Assembly (NCBI RefSeq): GCF_004793635.1
Contig: NZ_SRXV01000001.1
Location: 806,501-870,500, forward strand
DNA length: 64,000 nucleotides
Direction: 5' to 3'
Origin: Marinicauda pacifica
GTDB lineage: Bacteria; Pseudomonadota; Alphaproteobacteria; Caulobacterales; Maricaulaceae
Shown here: piece by piece, positions 34,205 through 43,851 of the stretch
Layout: each line of letters starts with the position of its first letter
Position numbering within the stretch: position 1 is the first letter of the stretch
Position numbers and translations under genes: made by a program
Notes under the pieces: model-generated
The model's database searches: none
The model's input: only the letters and a program-made list of their open reading frames with translations
Told to the model about the DNA's origin: nothing

Positions 34205-34828
34205 ATGCTGCGTACCTTCTCCAAACTTCTCAGCACGCCCGCGCGCCTGCTGCTTGCTTCGCTCGCTCTGGCTGGCGGTCTGGCCGGCGCGGCGTCAGCG
34301 CAAAACGTGCTGGTCATGAACGAGCAGCGTATTCTCGCCGAGAGCGCGGTCGGCCAGCATATCGCCACCCGCGTGGAGCAGATCGGCAACGAGATTGCGG
34401 CCGAGCTCACTCCCATTCGCGAGCAGATCCAGAGCGAGAGCGAAGCGCTCAACACCGAGACCTCCTCGCTGACCGAAGACGCCATCCAGCAGCGTCCCGA
34501 CCTCGCCCAGCGCTTCCAGGCGCTGCAAGTCGAAGCGCAGCGCTTCGAGCAGACCCGCCAGGTTCGCCAGCGTGAACTGCAGGTCACACAGCGCCGTGCC
34601 ATGGTGCCGGTGATGGAAGCGCTTGAGGAAATCCTGCAGGAAATCGTCAACGAGCGCGGCGCCGACATCCTGATCGATCGCGCCAACCTGGTTTTCGCCA
34701 CGGAAGCGGTCGATATTTCCGATGCGGCCATCCAGCGCCTGAACTCGCGGATGACCACGACGCCGGTCAATCGTGTGCGCCTGTCGGTCAACGAGGCCGG
34801 CGAAGTGCAGATGACCGAAGACCAGTAG
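34205..34828 (+). CDS. skp: OmpH/Skp family periplasmic chaperone
   Basis: Periplasmic holdase that carries unfolded outer-membrane proteins to BamA (207 residues). An N-terminal signal peptide (hydrophobic stretch LLLASLALAGGLAGA, likely cleavage after ASA) is followed by a beta strand, NVLVMNEQRILAESAVGQ, and a long charged coiled coil from ~45 to 145, the arms of the trimeric jellyfish fold. Gene order bamA-skp-lpxD is conserved across proteobacteria. Confidence 0.93.
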   Translation: MLRTFSKLLSTPARLLLASLALAGGLAGAASAQNVLVMNEQRILAESAVGQHIATRVEQIGNEIAAELTPIREQIQSESEALNTETSSLTEDAIQQRPDLAQRFQALQVEAQRFEQTRQVRQRELQVTQRRAMVPVMEALEEILQEIVNERGADILIDRANLVFATEAVDISDAAIQRLNSRMTTTPVNRVRLSVNEAGEVQMTEDQ

Positions 34829-34837
34829 GTCCCGAAC

Positions 34838-35866
34838 ATGGCAGTCGATACGCGGTTCTACGAGCTTCTCGGCCCGCTTTCGGCTGACGACATTGCCTCG
34901 CTCGCCGGCGGTGAACTCGTCGGCGAGGGCGGGCGTGAGGTTCATCAGATCGCCGCACCGGCCAAGGCCGGTCGCGGCGATCTGTTTTTCCTGACCGATC
35001 CGAAAGCCGCCGATGCGGTCCAGGCGAGCGATGCCGTCATCCTTGTTTCCGACCCGCTTGTCGCGGAGCGTCTGGCGAGTGCGGGCAATAGTGCCGTGGT
35101 GACCTCCAGCCCGCGTGCGGCGCTGGCGCGGGCGGCACGTCACCTCATCCGGCCCAGGGAACATCTCGGCGAATCGCTGATCAGCGCCGATGCCGAGATC
35201 GACGGCTCCGCCCGGTTGTCGCCGGGCTGCATCATCGGACCAGGGGCGCGGATCGGTGCGGATGCGCGGATCGGGGCGGGCGCGGTTATCGGACCGGGCG
35301 TCGAAGTCGGCGCGTCCACGCGGATCGGTGCGCGCGCCGCGATCGGCTTCTCGCTCATCGGGGAGCGGTGCGAGATTTCGGCCGGAGCAATTCTGGGCGA
35401 GACCGGGTTCGGGCTCGCTTACGAGAATGGTGAAATGCTGACCCTGCCTCATGTCGGGCGGGTCATTCTGGACGACGAAATCACCCTTGGCGCCAACGTC
35501 ACGATCGACCGCGGCATGTTCGACGACACGCATCTGAAGAAGGGTGTGCGCGTCGATAACCTCTCCCACATCGCCCACAATGTCGTGGTGGGCGAATATA
35601 CGGTGATGGCAGCCTTCGCGGGCGTCTCCGGCAGCGTGCGCATCGGGCGCGGCGTCCAGTTCGGCGGCCGGGTCGGTGTTGCCGATCACCTTGAGGTCGG
35701 CGACCAGGCGCGCCTGGCGGCCGACTGCGCGATCATGCGCGATGTCCCGGCGGGGGAGACCTGGGCGGGGTCGCCAGCCCAGCCGATCCGCAACTTCATG
35801 CGTGAAACCGCCTGGATCCGCCGGGAAAGCGAGCGCGCGCGCAAGCGGCGAAGCAAGACCTCCTAG
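34838..35866 (+). CDS. lpxD: UDP-3-O-acylglucosamine N-acyltransferase
   Basis: Third step of lipid A synthesis, N-acylation of UDP-3-O-acyl-glucosamine using acyl-ACP (342 residues). An N-terminal uridine-binding domain is followed by a left-handed beta helix of hexapeptide repeats (GPGARIGADARIGAGAVIGP) and the catalytic histidine region DNLSHIAHNVVVGEYT. Normal length. The expected downstream neighbour fabZ is missing; lpxA follows after only 59 bases. Confidence 0.95.
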   Translation: MAVDTRFYELLGPLSADDIASLAGGELVGEGGREVHQIAAPAKAGRGDLFFLTDPKAADAVQASDAVILVSDPLVAERLASAGNSAVVTSSPRAALARAARHLIRPREHLGESLISADAEIDGSARLSPGCIIGPGARIGADARIGAGAVIGPGVEVGASTRIGARAAIGFSLIGERCEISAGAILGETGFGLAYENGEMLTLPHVGRVILDDEITLGANVTIDRGMFDDTHLKKGVRVDNLSHIAHNVVVGEYTVMAAFAGVSGSVRIGRGVQFGGRVGVADHLEVGDQARLAADCAIMRDVPAGETWAGSPAQPIRNFMRETAWIRRESERARKRRSKTS

Positions 35867-35925
35867 ACACGGGCGGGCCACGCGCTTACCCAGCCGGTCC
35901 CCATCTTCCGATTGCCGGAGACATT

Positions 35926-36717
35926 ATGAGCGCAACCATCCACCCCACCGCCGTTGTGGATCCGAAGGCACAGCTGGGCAGCGATGTCGAAATCGGCCCG
36001 TTCTGCGTCGTGGGCCCCGACGTAACCCTGAAAGACCGGGTCAAGTTGCACGCCCACGTGGTGATCGAGGGACGCACCGAGGTGGGCGAGGACTGCGTCT
36101 TCTACCCGTTCGCGGTGATCGGCGGCGCGCCGCAGGACTTCAAGTTCAAGGGCGGGGATGTGCGACTGGTAATCGGGGACCGTAATACCTTCCGCGAGCA
36201 TTGTACCGCTCATATGGGAACCGAGGCAGGCGGCGGCCTGACACAGCTTGGTCACGACGGCTACTTCATGGTCGGCGCCCACATCGCGCACGACTGCCGG
36301 GTCGGCAATAATGTGTGGTTTGCCAATAACGCGACCCTGGGCGGAGAAGTCAGCGTCGGCGATTACTGTATCCTGGGGGGGCTTTCCGCCATCCACCAGC
36401 GATGCCGCGTCGGGCGCTACGCCTTTATTGGCGGCGGAGCCGCGGTGACCGGCGAAGTCATTCCGTACGGCATGGTAGACAATCTGGGCTGGCTCGCCGG
36501 ACTGAACCTGGTGGGCTTGAAACGCCGCGGCTTCAGCCGGGACCTGATCCACGACCTGCGCGCCGCCTACCGGATGATATTCGCCACCGAAGGCAAGTTC
36601 ACCGAGCGGGTCGAGGATGCGGCCCGTCTGTTCGGGGAGCGCAAGGAAGTGATGGAGATCATCGATTTCATCCAGTCGCCCTCTGCGCGTCCGCTCTGCG
36701 GACCGGAACAGCGCTAG
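35926..36717 (+). CDS. lpxA: UDP-N-acetylglucosamine O-acyltransferase
   Basis: First step of lipid A synthesis, 3-O-acylation of UDP-GlcNAc (263 residues). Hexapeptide beta-helix repeats begin at the N-terminus (HPTAVVDPKAQLGSDVEIGP), the catalytic His lies in HIAHDCRVGNNVWFANN, and a helical C-terminal domain binds acyl-ACP (GLNLVGLKRRGFSRDLI). Normal length. lpxI begins 3 bases after the stop. Confidence 0.96.
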   Translation: MSATIHPTAVVDPKAQLGSDVEIGPFCVVGPDVTLKDRVKLHAHVVIEGRTEVGEDCVFYPFAVIGGAPQDFKFKGGDVRLVIGDRNTFREHCTAHMGTEAGGGLTQLGHDGYFMVGAHIAHDCRVGNNVWFANNATLGGEVSVGDYCILGGLSAIHQRCRVGRYAFIGGGAAVTGEVIPYGMVDNLGWLAGLNLVGLKRRGFSRDLIHDLRAAYRMIFATEGKFTERVEDAARLFGERKEVMEIIDFIQSPSARPLCGPEQR

Positions 36718-36720
36718 GCC

Positions 36721-37572
36721 ATGACGTGGCACCGGCTCGGGCTGATTGCCGGTGGGGGTGGCCTGCCCAAGGCCATCGCGAAGGCCTGCTCGCAAGACGA
36801 GCGTCTTGGTTGTGTCATCGCGCTTCAGGGTTTCGCCGATCCGGCTGACTTCCCCGGGGCGACCGTGCGAACGATCGCCCAGTTCGGGCATGCGATTTCT
36901 GACCTTCGCGAAGCGGGCTGCGACGCGGTATGCCTTGCCGGGGTCGTCAAGCGGCCGGATTTCTCGGCGCTGAAGCCCGATTGGGCGGGCGTGAAGCTGC
37001 TTCCGCGCGTGCTTTCGGCGGCGACCCGCGGAGACGATGCCCTTCTGCGAACCATCGTCGGCGCCTTCGAAGAAGCCGGTTTCACCGTGGTTGGAGCTCA
37101 GGAACTCACCGGCGGATTGCTTGCGGTCGAAGGTCCTGTGGGGCGGCTCGCGCTGAGCGAGGCCGATCGAGAGGACGCGCTCAAGGCCCTGGAAATCGCC
37201 GCGGCAACCGGATCGCTCGATATCGGACAGGGCGCAGTCGTCTGCGGCGGACTGGTCCTGGCGGTCGAAGCCCAGGAAGGCACGGACGAGATGCTCGCGC
37301 GGGTCGCGACGCTGCCTCCGAATATTCGCGGCCAGGCCGGGGCGCGCCGGGGCGTGCTGGCCAAGCGCCCCAAACCCACGCAGGAGTTGCGCGTCGACCT
37401 GCCCGTGATCGGCGTATCCACCGTCATCGGGGCCGCGCAGGCGGGGCTCGCGGGGATCGCGGTGATCGAGGGCGGGGCGCTGATCATCAACCCGGACGAC
37501 GTCGCACGTGCGGCCGACGAGGCGGGCCTGTTCGTGGTCGTCCTGCCGAGAGACGAGGTCGAGACGCCATGA
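36721..37572 (+). CDS. lpxI: UDP-2,3-diacylglucosamine pyrophosphatase LpxI
   Basis: Hydrolyses UDP-2,3-diacylglucosamine to lipid X in lipid A synthesis. This is the alphaproteobacterial replacement for LpxH (283 residues, formerly DUF1009). The N-terminal domain starts LGLIAGGGGLPKAIAKA. The C-terminal catalytic domain has LDIGQGAVVCGGLVLAVEAQ and KRPKPTQELRVDLPVIGVST. Its stop overlaps the lpxB ATG by four bases. Confidence 0.94.
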   Translation: MTWHRLGLIAGGGGLPKAIAKACSQDERLGCVIALQGFADPADFPGATVRTIAQFGHAISDLREAGCDAVCLAGVVKRPDFSALKPDWAGVKLLPRVLSAATRGDDALLRTIVGAFEEAGFTVVGAQELTGGLLAVEGPVGRLALSEADREDALKALEIAAATGSLDIGQGAVVCGGLVLAVEAQEGTDEMLARVATLPPNIRGQAGARRGVLAKRPKPTQELRVDLPVIGVSTVIGAAQAGLAGIAVIEGGALIINPDDVARAADEAGLFVVVLPRDEVETP

Positions 37573-38753
37573 GCCGGACTGGTGCGCCGCGAATCTTCGT
37601 TGTGGCTGCAGAGCCGTCAGGTGACCTGCTGGCGGCCGATCTCGTCCGCTATCTACGCCGGCTCCGGCCCGACGTCGCGGTCGCCGGAGTGGGCGGAAAA
37701 GCGCTCGCCCGGGAAGGAATAAACTCTCAGATCGATACGGCAGACCTTTCGGTTCTGGGGATGTTTGACGGCTTCAAGATATTGAAGCTAGTTCATGAAA
37801 GAGCAGAAGAAACCGCCTTGGCGGCGAAGGAATTCGAGGCGGATGCCGCCATTCTGATCGACTCCTGGGGTTTCATGTTACGCGCGGCCTGGAAGCTGAC
37901 CGAGCACGCCCCGGATACGCTCCGGATCAAGTATGTCGGGCCTCAAGTCTTCGCCACGCGGCCGGGGCGCGCGAAGGTGCTGGCCAGAACCGTGGATCAT
38001 CTTCTGGGCATTCATCCGGTCGATCCCGACTATTTCGAGCCGGCCGGCCTGCCCACGACGTTCGTTGGCAATCCGGCCCTCGAGCGGATGAAGCCCGGTG
38101 ACGGCGCGGCCTTCCGGAAGAAATACGGGCTGGCGGAGGACGAGCCGGTGCTGCTGGTTCTGTTCGGCAGCCGGCGAAGCGAGCTGGAACGGCTCTACGA
38201 GCCCTTTGCAGAGACCGTGGCGCGTGTGCGCAAGGACCGTCCCCGGGTGCGCGTCCTTACCGTGCTGTCTGACTCGATAGCGCAAGGTGTGCGAGACCGG
38301 ATGGCCGACGACGAACGCATGCAGGATGCGGTCATCGCTGCGGAGGAGGACCGGGAGGACGCGTTTTCCGCGGCCGACCTGGCTCTGGCCTGCTCGGGGA
38401 CCGTGACGCTGGAGCTCGCGTCTCTTGGCGTGCCCACGCTGGCGGCCTATCGCCTCGGCTGGGCCAGCTGGGCGCTGGCCCGCTTCGTGCTGATGCGGTC
38501 GAAATATATCAGCCTAGTCAATATCGCGGCGGACGAGATGCTGATCCCGGAATTCGTCCAGACGCGCTGCCGGCCGGCCGAGCTGGCCCCGGCGCTGATC
38601 GAGCTGCTTGAGTCGCCCGAGCGCCGCGCAGAGCTATCGCGTCGACTGGTCGCCCAGACACAGCTCATGCGGGGCGACGGCGGGTCGCCCGGCGAGACGG
38701 CGGCCCGGACAATCCTCGATCTGATCGAAACCAGAAAAAAACCGGCGGCCTGA
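37569..38753 (+). CDS. lpxB: Lipid-A-disaccharide synthase
   Basis: Glycosyltransferase (GT19) joining lipid X and UDP-2,3-diacylglucosamine to the lipid A disaccharide (394 residues). N-terminal VVAAEPSGDLLAADLVRYLR, central VGPQVFATRPGRAKVL, nucleotide-binding LFGSRRSEL and C-terminal ACSGTVTLELASLGVPTLAAYR fit the family. The ATG at 37569 within the lpxI stop is chosen; upstream frame lies inside lpxI. The last codons are part of the terminator stem shared with gltA. Confidence 0.95.
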   Translation: MSRTGAPRIFVVAAEPSGDLLAADLVRYLRRLRPDVAVAGVGGKALAREGINSQIDTADLSVLGMFDGFKILKLVHERAEETALAAKEFEADAAILIDSWGFMLRAAWKLTEHAPDTLRIKYVGPQVFATRPGRAKVLARTVDHLLGIHPVDPDYFEPAGLPTTFVGNPALERMKPGDGAAFRKKYGLAEDEPVLLVLFGSRRSELERLYEPFAETVARVRKDRPRVRVLTVLSDSIAQGVRDRMADDERMQDAVIAAEEDREDAFSAADLALACSGTVTLELASLGVPTLAAYRLGWASWALARFVLMRSKYISLVNIAADEMLIPEFVQTRCRPAELAPALIELLESPERRAELSRRLVAQTQLMRGDGGSPGETAARTILDLIETRKKPAA

Positions 38754-38765
38754 AAGCCGCCGGTT
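38740..38765. terminator. Shared terminator of lpxB and gltA
   Basis: Perfect 10-base-pair stem AACCGGCGGC / GCCGCCGGTT around loop CTGAAA, with an A-run (38735-38740) on the left and TTCTTCTCT on the right. Read on the minus strand it is a classic intrinsic terminator with a T-tract for gltA; on the plus strand it ends lpxB less ideally. The lpxB stop codon TGA sits in the loop, so the left arm encodes the last residues of LpxB. Confidence 0.8.
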
Positions 38766-38790
38766 CTTCTCTGTCGTCAGAAAGCGCCGC

Positions 38791-40095
38791 CTAGCGCTTG
38801 GTAATCGGCACGTAGTCGCGTGCAGTGTCGCCGGTGAAGACCTGACGGGGACGGCCGATTTTCTGGCTCGGATCCTCGATCATCTCCGACCATTGCGCGA
38901 TCCAGCCGGTGGTCCGGGCCAGAGCGAACAGCACGGTGAACATCTCGGTCGGGAAGCCCATCGCCTTCAGGGTGATACCCGAATAGAAGTCGATATTGGG
39001 ATACAGCTTCTTCTCGACGAAGTAGTCATCCTCCAGTGCGATCTTCTCAAGCTCCATGGCCACGGCGAGGAGCGGATCGTTCTTCACGCCGAGCTCGTCG
39101 AGCACGGCGTGGCAGGTCTCGCGCATCACCTTGGCGCGCGGATCGTAGTTCTTGTAGACGCGGTGACCGAAGCCCATCAGGCGGAACGGGTCGTCCTTGT
39201 CCTTGGCGCGCTTCACGTATTCGGGAATCTGGTCGACCGACCCGATCTCGCGAAGCATGTTGAGCGCCGCTTCGTTGGCACCGCCGTGAGCGGGCCCCCA
39301 GAGCGAGGCGATACCGGCGGCGATACAGGCAAACGGATTGGCCCCCGAGGAGCCGGCGAGCCGGACGGTCGAGGTCGAGGCGTTCTGCTCGTGATCGGCG
39401 TGCAGCGTGAAGATTTTGTCCATCGCACGGGCCAGCGTCGGCGAGGGCTCGTAGTCCTCGGCCGGGACCGCAAAGCACATGCGCAGGAAGTTGGAGGCGT
39501 AGTCGAGGTCGTTGCGCGGCGAGATGAAGGGCTGGCCGACCGAGTATTTGTAGGCGCGTGCTGCGATCGTCGGCATCTTCGCGATCATGCGGTGCGCGCT
39601 GATCATGCGGGCTTCAGGATCGTTCACATCGGTGCTGTCGTGGTAGAAGGCCGCCAGGGCGCCGACCGTGCCAACCATGATCGCCATCGGGTGCGCGTCG
39701 CGGCGGAAGCCGCGGAAGAACTGGTCGATCTGATCGTGCAGCATGGTGTGCCGGCGGATCGTCCAGTCGAAGTCTTCAAGCTGTTGGGCGGTCGGCAGTT
39801 CGCCGTTCAGCAGGAGATAGGCCACCTCGACGAAGCTCGCATTGTCGGCCAGCTGATCGATCGGATAACCCCGGTAGAGCAGGGTGCCTTCGCCGCCGTC
39901 GATATAGGTGATCTGGCTTTCGCAGCTCGCTGTGGAGGTGAAGCCCGGATCGAAGGTGAAAACCCCGGCATTTTTGTACAACGTACGAATATCGATGACG
40001 TCCGGACCGACGGTACCGCCCAAAATCGGCAGGTCGATCGTCTTCCCGTTAATCGTCAGCTGGGCAGTGCCTTTTTCCTTGGCTTTGTTTTCCAT
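38791..40095 (-). CDS. gltA: Citrate synthase (type II)
   Basis: Condenses acetyl-CoA and oxaloacetate, first step of the TCA cycle (434 residues, the NADH-sensitive hexameric type of Gram-negatives by size). Active-site regions: [36 protein letters not shown] and [20 protein letters not shown], holding the two catalytic His and the Asp. The minus-strand ATG at 40095 has GGAGAG directly before it. It is convergent with lpxB and shares its terminator. Confidence 0.97.
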   Translation of the reverse strand: MENKAKEKGTAQLTINGKTIDLPILGGTVGPDVIDIRTLYKNAGVFTFDPGFTSTASCESQITYIDGGEGTLLYRGYPIDQLADNASFVEVAYLLLNGELPTAQQLEDFDWTIRRHTMLHDQIDQFFRGFRRDAHPMAIMVGTVGALAAFYHDSTDVNDPEARMISAHRMIAKMPTIAARAYKYSVGQPFISPRNDLDYASNFLRMCFAVPAEDYEPSPTLARAMDKIFTLHADHEQNASTSTVRLAGSSGANPFACIAAGIASLWGPAHGGANEAALNMLREIGSVDQIPEYVKRAKDKDDPFRLMGFGHRVYKNYDPRAKVMRETCHAVLDELGVKNDPLLAVAMELEKIALEDDYFVEKKLYPNIDFYSGITLKAMGFPTEMFTVLFALARTTGWIAQWSEMIEDPSQKIGRPRQVFTGDTARDYVPITKR

Positions 40096-40137
40096 CTCTC
40101 CAACCCCTTTTTCTGGCGCAGTTTGTTGCGGCGATTG

Positions 40138-40161
40138 GCCCTTCAGATAGGTTTGAAGGGC
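40138..40161 (-). terminator. Hairpin between gltX and gltA
   Basis: An 8-base-pair stem, GCCCTTCA with TGAAGGGC, around an 8-base loop, beginning 8 bases past the gltX stop on the minus strand. No T-run follows. It may act as a weak terminator or processing site, leaving only about 40 bases for a separate gltA promoter, so partial read-through from gltX is likely. Confidence 0.4.
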
Positions 40162-40169
40162 GTGGTTTT

Positions 40170-41609
40170 CTATAGCTGATCGTCGAGCCTGGACAGCGTC
40201 TCCTCGCGTCCCAGGACGGCAAGCACGAAACTCATATCCGGCGCCGGTGCTCCACCGGTCACTGCAGCGCGCAGCGGCATGCCGACCTTGCCGAATCCGA
40301 CCGCTTCTTCCTCGGCAAAGCTCTTCAGACGGGCGTCCAGCCCCGCTTCACTCCAGTCGGCCTGGCCGGCGAGAACATCGCGCAGCCGGGACAGGCGCTC
40401 GCGTGCCTCGTCGTTCAGCGCTTTGGCCTGCTTTCCTTCAAGCTTGAAGGGACGCGGGCGCAAGAGAAACGCGGTCTGATCCTCGATCTCGGCCAGCGTC
40501 TTGGCGCGATCCTTGATCGTGCCCATGGCCTTGAAGACCCAGGCGCGTGCCGTGTCATCGGTACGCAGGTCTTCACGCCCCGCGATAGCATCCCAGAACA
40601 GATCGGTCAGGCGCGCATCGTCAGCCCGCTTCATGTGGAAGGCGTTCACGCTGGCCATCTTGTCGAAGTCGAGCCGGGCGGGAGCCTTGTTCAATCCGTC
40701 GAGATCGAAAGCTTCGACCATCTCCTCGTCGGTGAAGAGTTCCTGGTCACCCTTGGCCCAGCCCAGGCGAAGCAGATAGTTGCGCAGGCCCTCGGGCAGA
40801 TAGCCCATGTCCCTGTAGGCTTCGACGCCGAGCGCGCCGTGACGCTTGGAAAGCTTCTTGCCGTCTGGCCCGTGGATGAGCGGGATATGCGCGAAAACCG
40901 GCACATCCCAGCCCAGCGCGCGATAGATTTGCGTCTGGCGCGCGGCATTGGTCAGGTGGTCGTCGCCGCGGATGATATGCGTTACGCCCATATCGTGGTC
41001 ATCGACCACAACCGCGAGATTGTAGGTCGGCGCGCCATCGTTGCGCAGAAGGATGAGATCGTCGAACTCCTTGGCGGCCCAACTGACATTGCCCTGGACG
41101 GCATCCTCGATCTCGACGCCGTCCTCCGGTGCGCGAAAGCGAACAACGAAGGCGGCCCCGTCAGGCGCCTGCGACGGATCGCGGTCGCGCCAGGGAGAGC
41201 GCAGGGCCCGGCCTTCCGCGAAGGCCGCCTCCCGCAGGCTCTCGACCTCTTCGGGCGTGCAGTAACACTTGAATGCCTTGCCAGTCTGCAGCAGCTCGGT
41301 CGCCACGGCACGGTGGCGGTCTGCGCGTTCGAACTGGGAAACGACGTCTCCGTCCCAGTTCAGGCCCAGCCAGGCAAGCCCTTCCAGAATGGCCTCGACG
41401 GCTTCGTCGGTAGACCGGGCGCGGTCCGTGTCCTCGATCCTCAGTTTGAACTGGCCGCCGTGGTGGCGGGCAAACAAGGAACAGAACAATGCGGTGCGCG
41501 CCCCGCCAATGTGGAGAAAGCCGGTGGGCGAGGGGGCGAAACGGGTAATGACCTGAGTTGAATTCTGCACGTGCGAAATCTTGCTGCGCTGCGAGGTGGG
41601 CGCGATCAT
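40170..41609 (-). CDS. gltX: Glutamate--tRNA ligase
   Basis: Class I aminoacyl-tRNA synthetase charging tRNA-Glu (about 479 residues). HIGH motif region is [20 protein letters not shown] and the KMSKS-type motif is [14 protein letters not shown]. The C-terminal anticodon-binding domain is helical. The frame is open upstream to 41777; the ATG at 41609 gives a ~24-residue lead before the core, and a GTG closer to the core ([11 protein letters not shown]) is an alternative. Divergent from comEC with about 60 bases between. Confidence 0.95.
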   Translation of the reverse strand: MIAPTSQRSKISHVQNSTQVITRFAPSPTGFLHIGGARTALFCSLFARHHGGQFKLRIEDTDRARSTDEAVEAILEGLAWLGLNWDGDVVSQFERADRHRAVATELLQTGKAFKCYCTPEEVESLREAAFAEGRALRSPWRDRDPSQAPDGAAFVVRFRAPEDGVEIEDAVQGNVSWAAKEFDDLILLRNDGAPTYNLAVVVDDHDMGVTHIIRGDDHLTNAARQTQIYRALGWDVPVFAHIPLIHGPDGKKLSKRHGALGVEAYRDMGYLPEGLRNYLLRLGWAKGDQELFTDEEMVEAFDLDGLNKAPARLDFDKMASVNAFHMKRADDARLTDLFWDAIAGREDLRTDDTARAWVFKAMGTIKDRAKTLAEIEDQTAFLLRPRPFKLEGKQAKALNDEARERLSRLRDVLAGQADWSEAGLDARLKSFAEEEAVGFGKVGMPLRAAVTGGAPAPDMSFVLAVLGREETLSRLDDQL

Positions 41610-41671
41610 TAGCACGCCGGCCTCAAAAAGAGATAGTCTTCCAGTGAACTCTTTTGCGGGCAGGGCGCGCA

Positions 41672-43819
41672 ATGACCCTTCTTCAGGTGGTGGACCGGGC
41701 CGTGACGCCCATGCGGTGTCGCACGCGGCGCGCTCTGCTCGGTTGGGCAAAAACCGCCTTTGATGCACCCGATCCACGCCGTCTCATCCTGTGGGCGCCG
41801 GTGGCAATCGGCGCCGGCGCGGCAGCCTATTTCGCGCTTCGAAGCGAGCCACCGCCCCAGACACCGGGGCTGGCGGTTGTGATCGCGATCCTGATCACGG
41901 TGTTGGCCGCACGCATGCACCGCCACCCGCGCGGTCTGGTTGCACTCATTCTTCTCGCATTGACGCTCACCGGGTTCGCGCTGGCTCAATGGCACGCGCA
42001 GAGCTTTGCGTCCGGCGCCGACCACGGCCGGGAACGCGCACACGTTCTGGAGGGATGGATTGAGCGCGTCGAGCGATCGGGCACACGCGAGCGGCTCATT
42101 CTTCGCGTCACCGACATGGAGAGTAGCGAGACGCCGCCCCACCGGGTTCGCATCCGGACCCGGCTGGGGGAGCTGGAACCCGGTGACCTAGTCCGCGTCA
42201 ATGCCGTGCTGGCTCCACCGGGAGGCCCGGCTGCCCCGGGCGGTTACGATCCGGCTCGTGCCGCCTGGTTCGACGCGATCGGCCTTACAGGGTTTGCGAT
42301 TGCTCCACCTGAAGCGATCCTGTCGGGCGAGACGAGCGACCGGGCTGTGCGCGATTTCGTGCGATGGCGCTGGCGCCTCGCCGAGCGCATCCGCGATGTG
42401 GGCGGCGAGGACACGGGCGGTCTGGCGGCAGCGCTCCTGACCGGCGACAGATCGGGTGTCTCGTCGGCACAGGCAGACGCCCTGCGGGTGTCAGGCCTTG
42501 GACATATCCTCGCCATTTCGGGACTGCACATGGCGTTGGTGGCCGGCGGGATCTATTTTGCGGCGCGGTTCGCTTTCGCAGCCATCGTGCCGTTTGCCAG
42601 AGCCTACGATCCACGCAAACCCGCGGCGCTGATCGCGCTCACAGCCGCGCTCGCCTACCTCGTCGTTTCGGGCGCATCGGTTTCCACACAGCGGGCCTTC
42701 ATCATGACCGCCGTGGTTCTGTTCGGCGTCATGCTCGACCGGCGCGCCTTTTCCTTCCGGTCCCTTTCCCTTGCGGCGCTCATTATCTTGGTGATGGCAC
42801 CGGAAAGCGTGATCGAACCGGGTTTCCAGATGAGTTTCGCTGCGGTGGCGGCCTTGATCGCGGTCTTTGATTTGTGGACGCGGCTGCGCCGGGCGCCGAT
42901 GCAGCCACCCGGCTGGGTAGCGCGCGCCTGGAACGGATTTGCGGGACTTGCCGCCACATCCCTGATCGCCGGCATGGCGACCGGCGCCTTCGCGGCCTTC
43001 CACTTCCAACGCCTGGCGGCATACGGCTTCCTGGCCAATCTGGCCGCGATGCCGGTCTTCACCTTCTGGGTGATGCCTTGGGGCGTGGCGTCGCTCTTGC
43101 TGATGCCGGTCGGACTGGAAGCCGGTCCGCTTGCACTGATGGACGCCGGACTCCGCGTCGTGATGTGGGTGGCCAACGCCGCTGCGACGCGCGAGGGCGC
43201 TGCAGTCGCGGTCAGCGCGGCGCCTGGCCTGACGGTGGCGCTCTACGGTCTCGGGTTCGCGCTCCTGACCATAGGCCGTGGCGCGGTTCGGCCCACTGGT
43301 GCTGTGCTGATCGCGGCCGGATTCTCGGTCTGGAGCAGTGCAACGGCACCCGACATGCTGATCACGGAAAGCGGCGCGGCAATCGCGCGCTACGCGCCGG
43401 AAAACCCCGACGCCGAGGGCGAGGACAGGCAATGGCAGACCAATGACCGGCGGCGAGGGCGGTTCGATGCGCGCGTGTTTCTTCAGCGTGTCGGCGAAAC
43501 CAATACCGCGCCGGCGGGAGCGGATTTGCGCTGTGACGCTCTTGGCTGCACGGGCCAGACCGTGGACGGGCTGGTCCTGGCCTTTCCGGACAGTGCACAG
43601 GCGCTGGAAGACGATTGCGCGCGCGCCGATATCATCGTGATCGATGTGGCCGTCTCACCGTGGCTGACGCGGCGTTGCGCGGCACTCGTTCTCGACAGCC
43701 GCGAACGCTCGCGCCTGGGCTCGACCGAATTCTGGGTCCGCGACGGTCAGGTCATCCGCTTTCAGGGCGCAAATACGGCGCGGGGCTTACGTCCCTGGAC
43801 GCCGCGGCCGGACGGCTAG
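41672..43819 (+). CDS. comEC: ComEC/Rec2 family competence-type membrane protein
   Basis: Polytopic inner-membrane protein related to the DNA-uptake channel ComEC (715 residues). N-terminal helices and an OB-like domain (DUF4131 type: RVRIRTRLGELEPGDLVRV) precede the competence helices with LAAALLTGDRSGVSSAQADA, VSGLGHILAISGLHMALVAG and SVSTQRAFIMTAVVLFG. The C-terminal ~150 residues match the shortened, non-canonical end of alphaproteobacterial ComEC and lack an obvious metallo-beta-lactamase zinc motif. ATG at 41672 is chosen over an upstream TTG at 41654. It stands between gltX and lexA, a conserved place. Confidence 0.9.
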   Translation: MTLLQVVDRAVTPMRCRTRRALLGWAKTAFDAPDPRRLILWAPVAIGAGAAAYFALRSEPPPQTPGLAVVIAILITVLAARMHRHPRGLVALILLALTLTGFALAQWHAQSFASGADHGRERAHVLEGWIERVERSGTRERLILRVTDMESSETPPHRVRIRTRLGELEPGDLVRVNAVLAPPGGPAAPGGYDPARAAWFDAIGLTGFAIAPPEAILSGETSDRAVRDFVRWRWRLAERIRDVGGEDTGGLAAALLTGDRSGVSSAQADALRVSGLGHILAISGLHMALVAGGIYFAARFAFAAIVPFARAYDPRKPAALIALTAALAYLVVSGASVSTQRAFIMTAVVLFGVMLDRRAFSFRSLSLAALIILVMAPESVIEPGFQMSFAAVAALIAVFDLWTRLRRAPMQPPGWVARAWNGFAGLAATSLIAGMATGAFAAFHFQRLAAYGFLANLAAMPVFTFWVMPWGVASLLLMPVGLEAGPLALMDAGLRVVMWVANAAATREGAAVAVSAAPGLTVALYGLGFALLTIGRGAVRPTGAVLIAAGFSVWSSATAPDMLITESGAAIARYAPENPDAEGEDRQWQTNDRRRGRFDARVFLQRVGETNTAPAGADLRCDALGCTGQTVDGLVLAFPDSAQALEDDCARADIIVIDVAVSPWLTRRCAALVLDSRERSRLGSTEFWVRDGQVIRFQGANTARGLRPWTPRPDG

Positions 43820-43851
43820 CCTCCCGGCCCGAGCGCCCGGCATTCAAGGCT

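Noticed and set aside
43380..43819. Disrupted metallo-beta-lactamase domain at the ComEC C-terminus as evidence of a pseudogene
   Set aside because: The shortened C-terminus matches what I know of intact alphaproteobacterial ComEC proteins, and the frame is uninterrupted.
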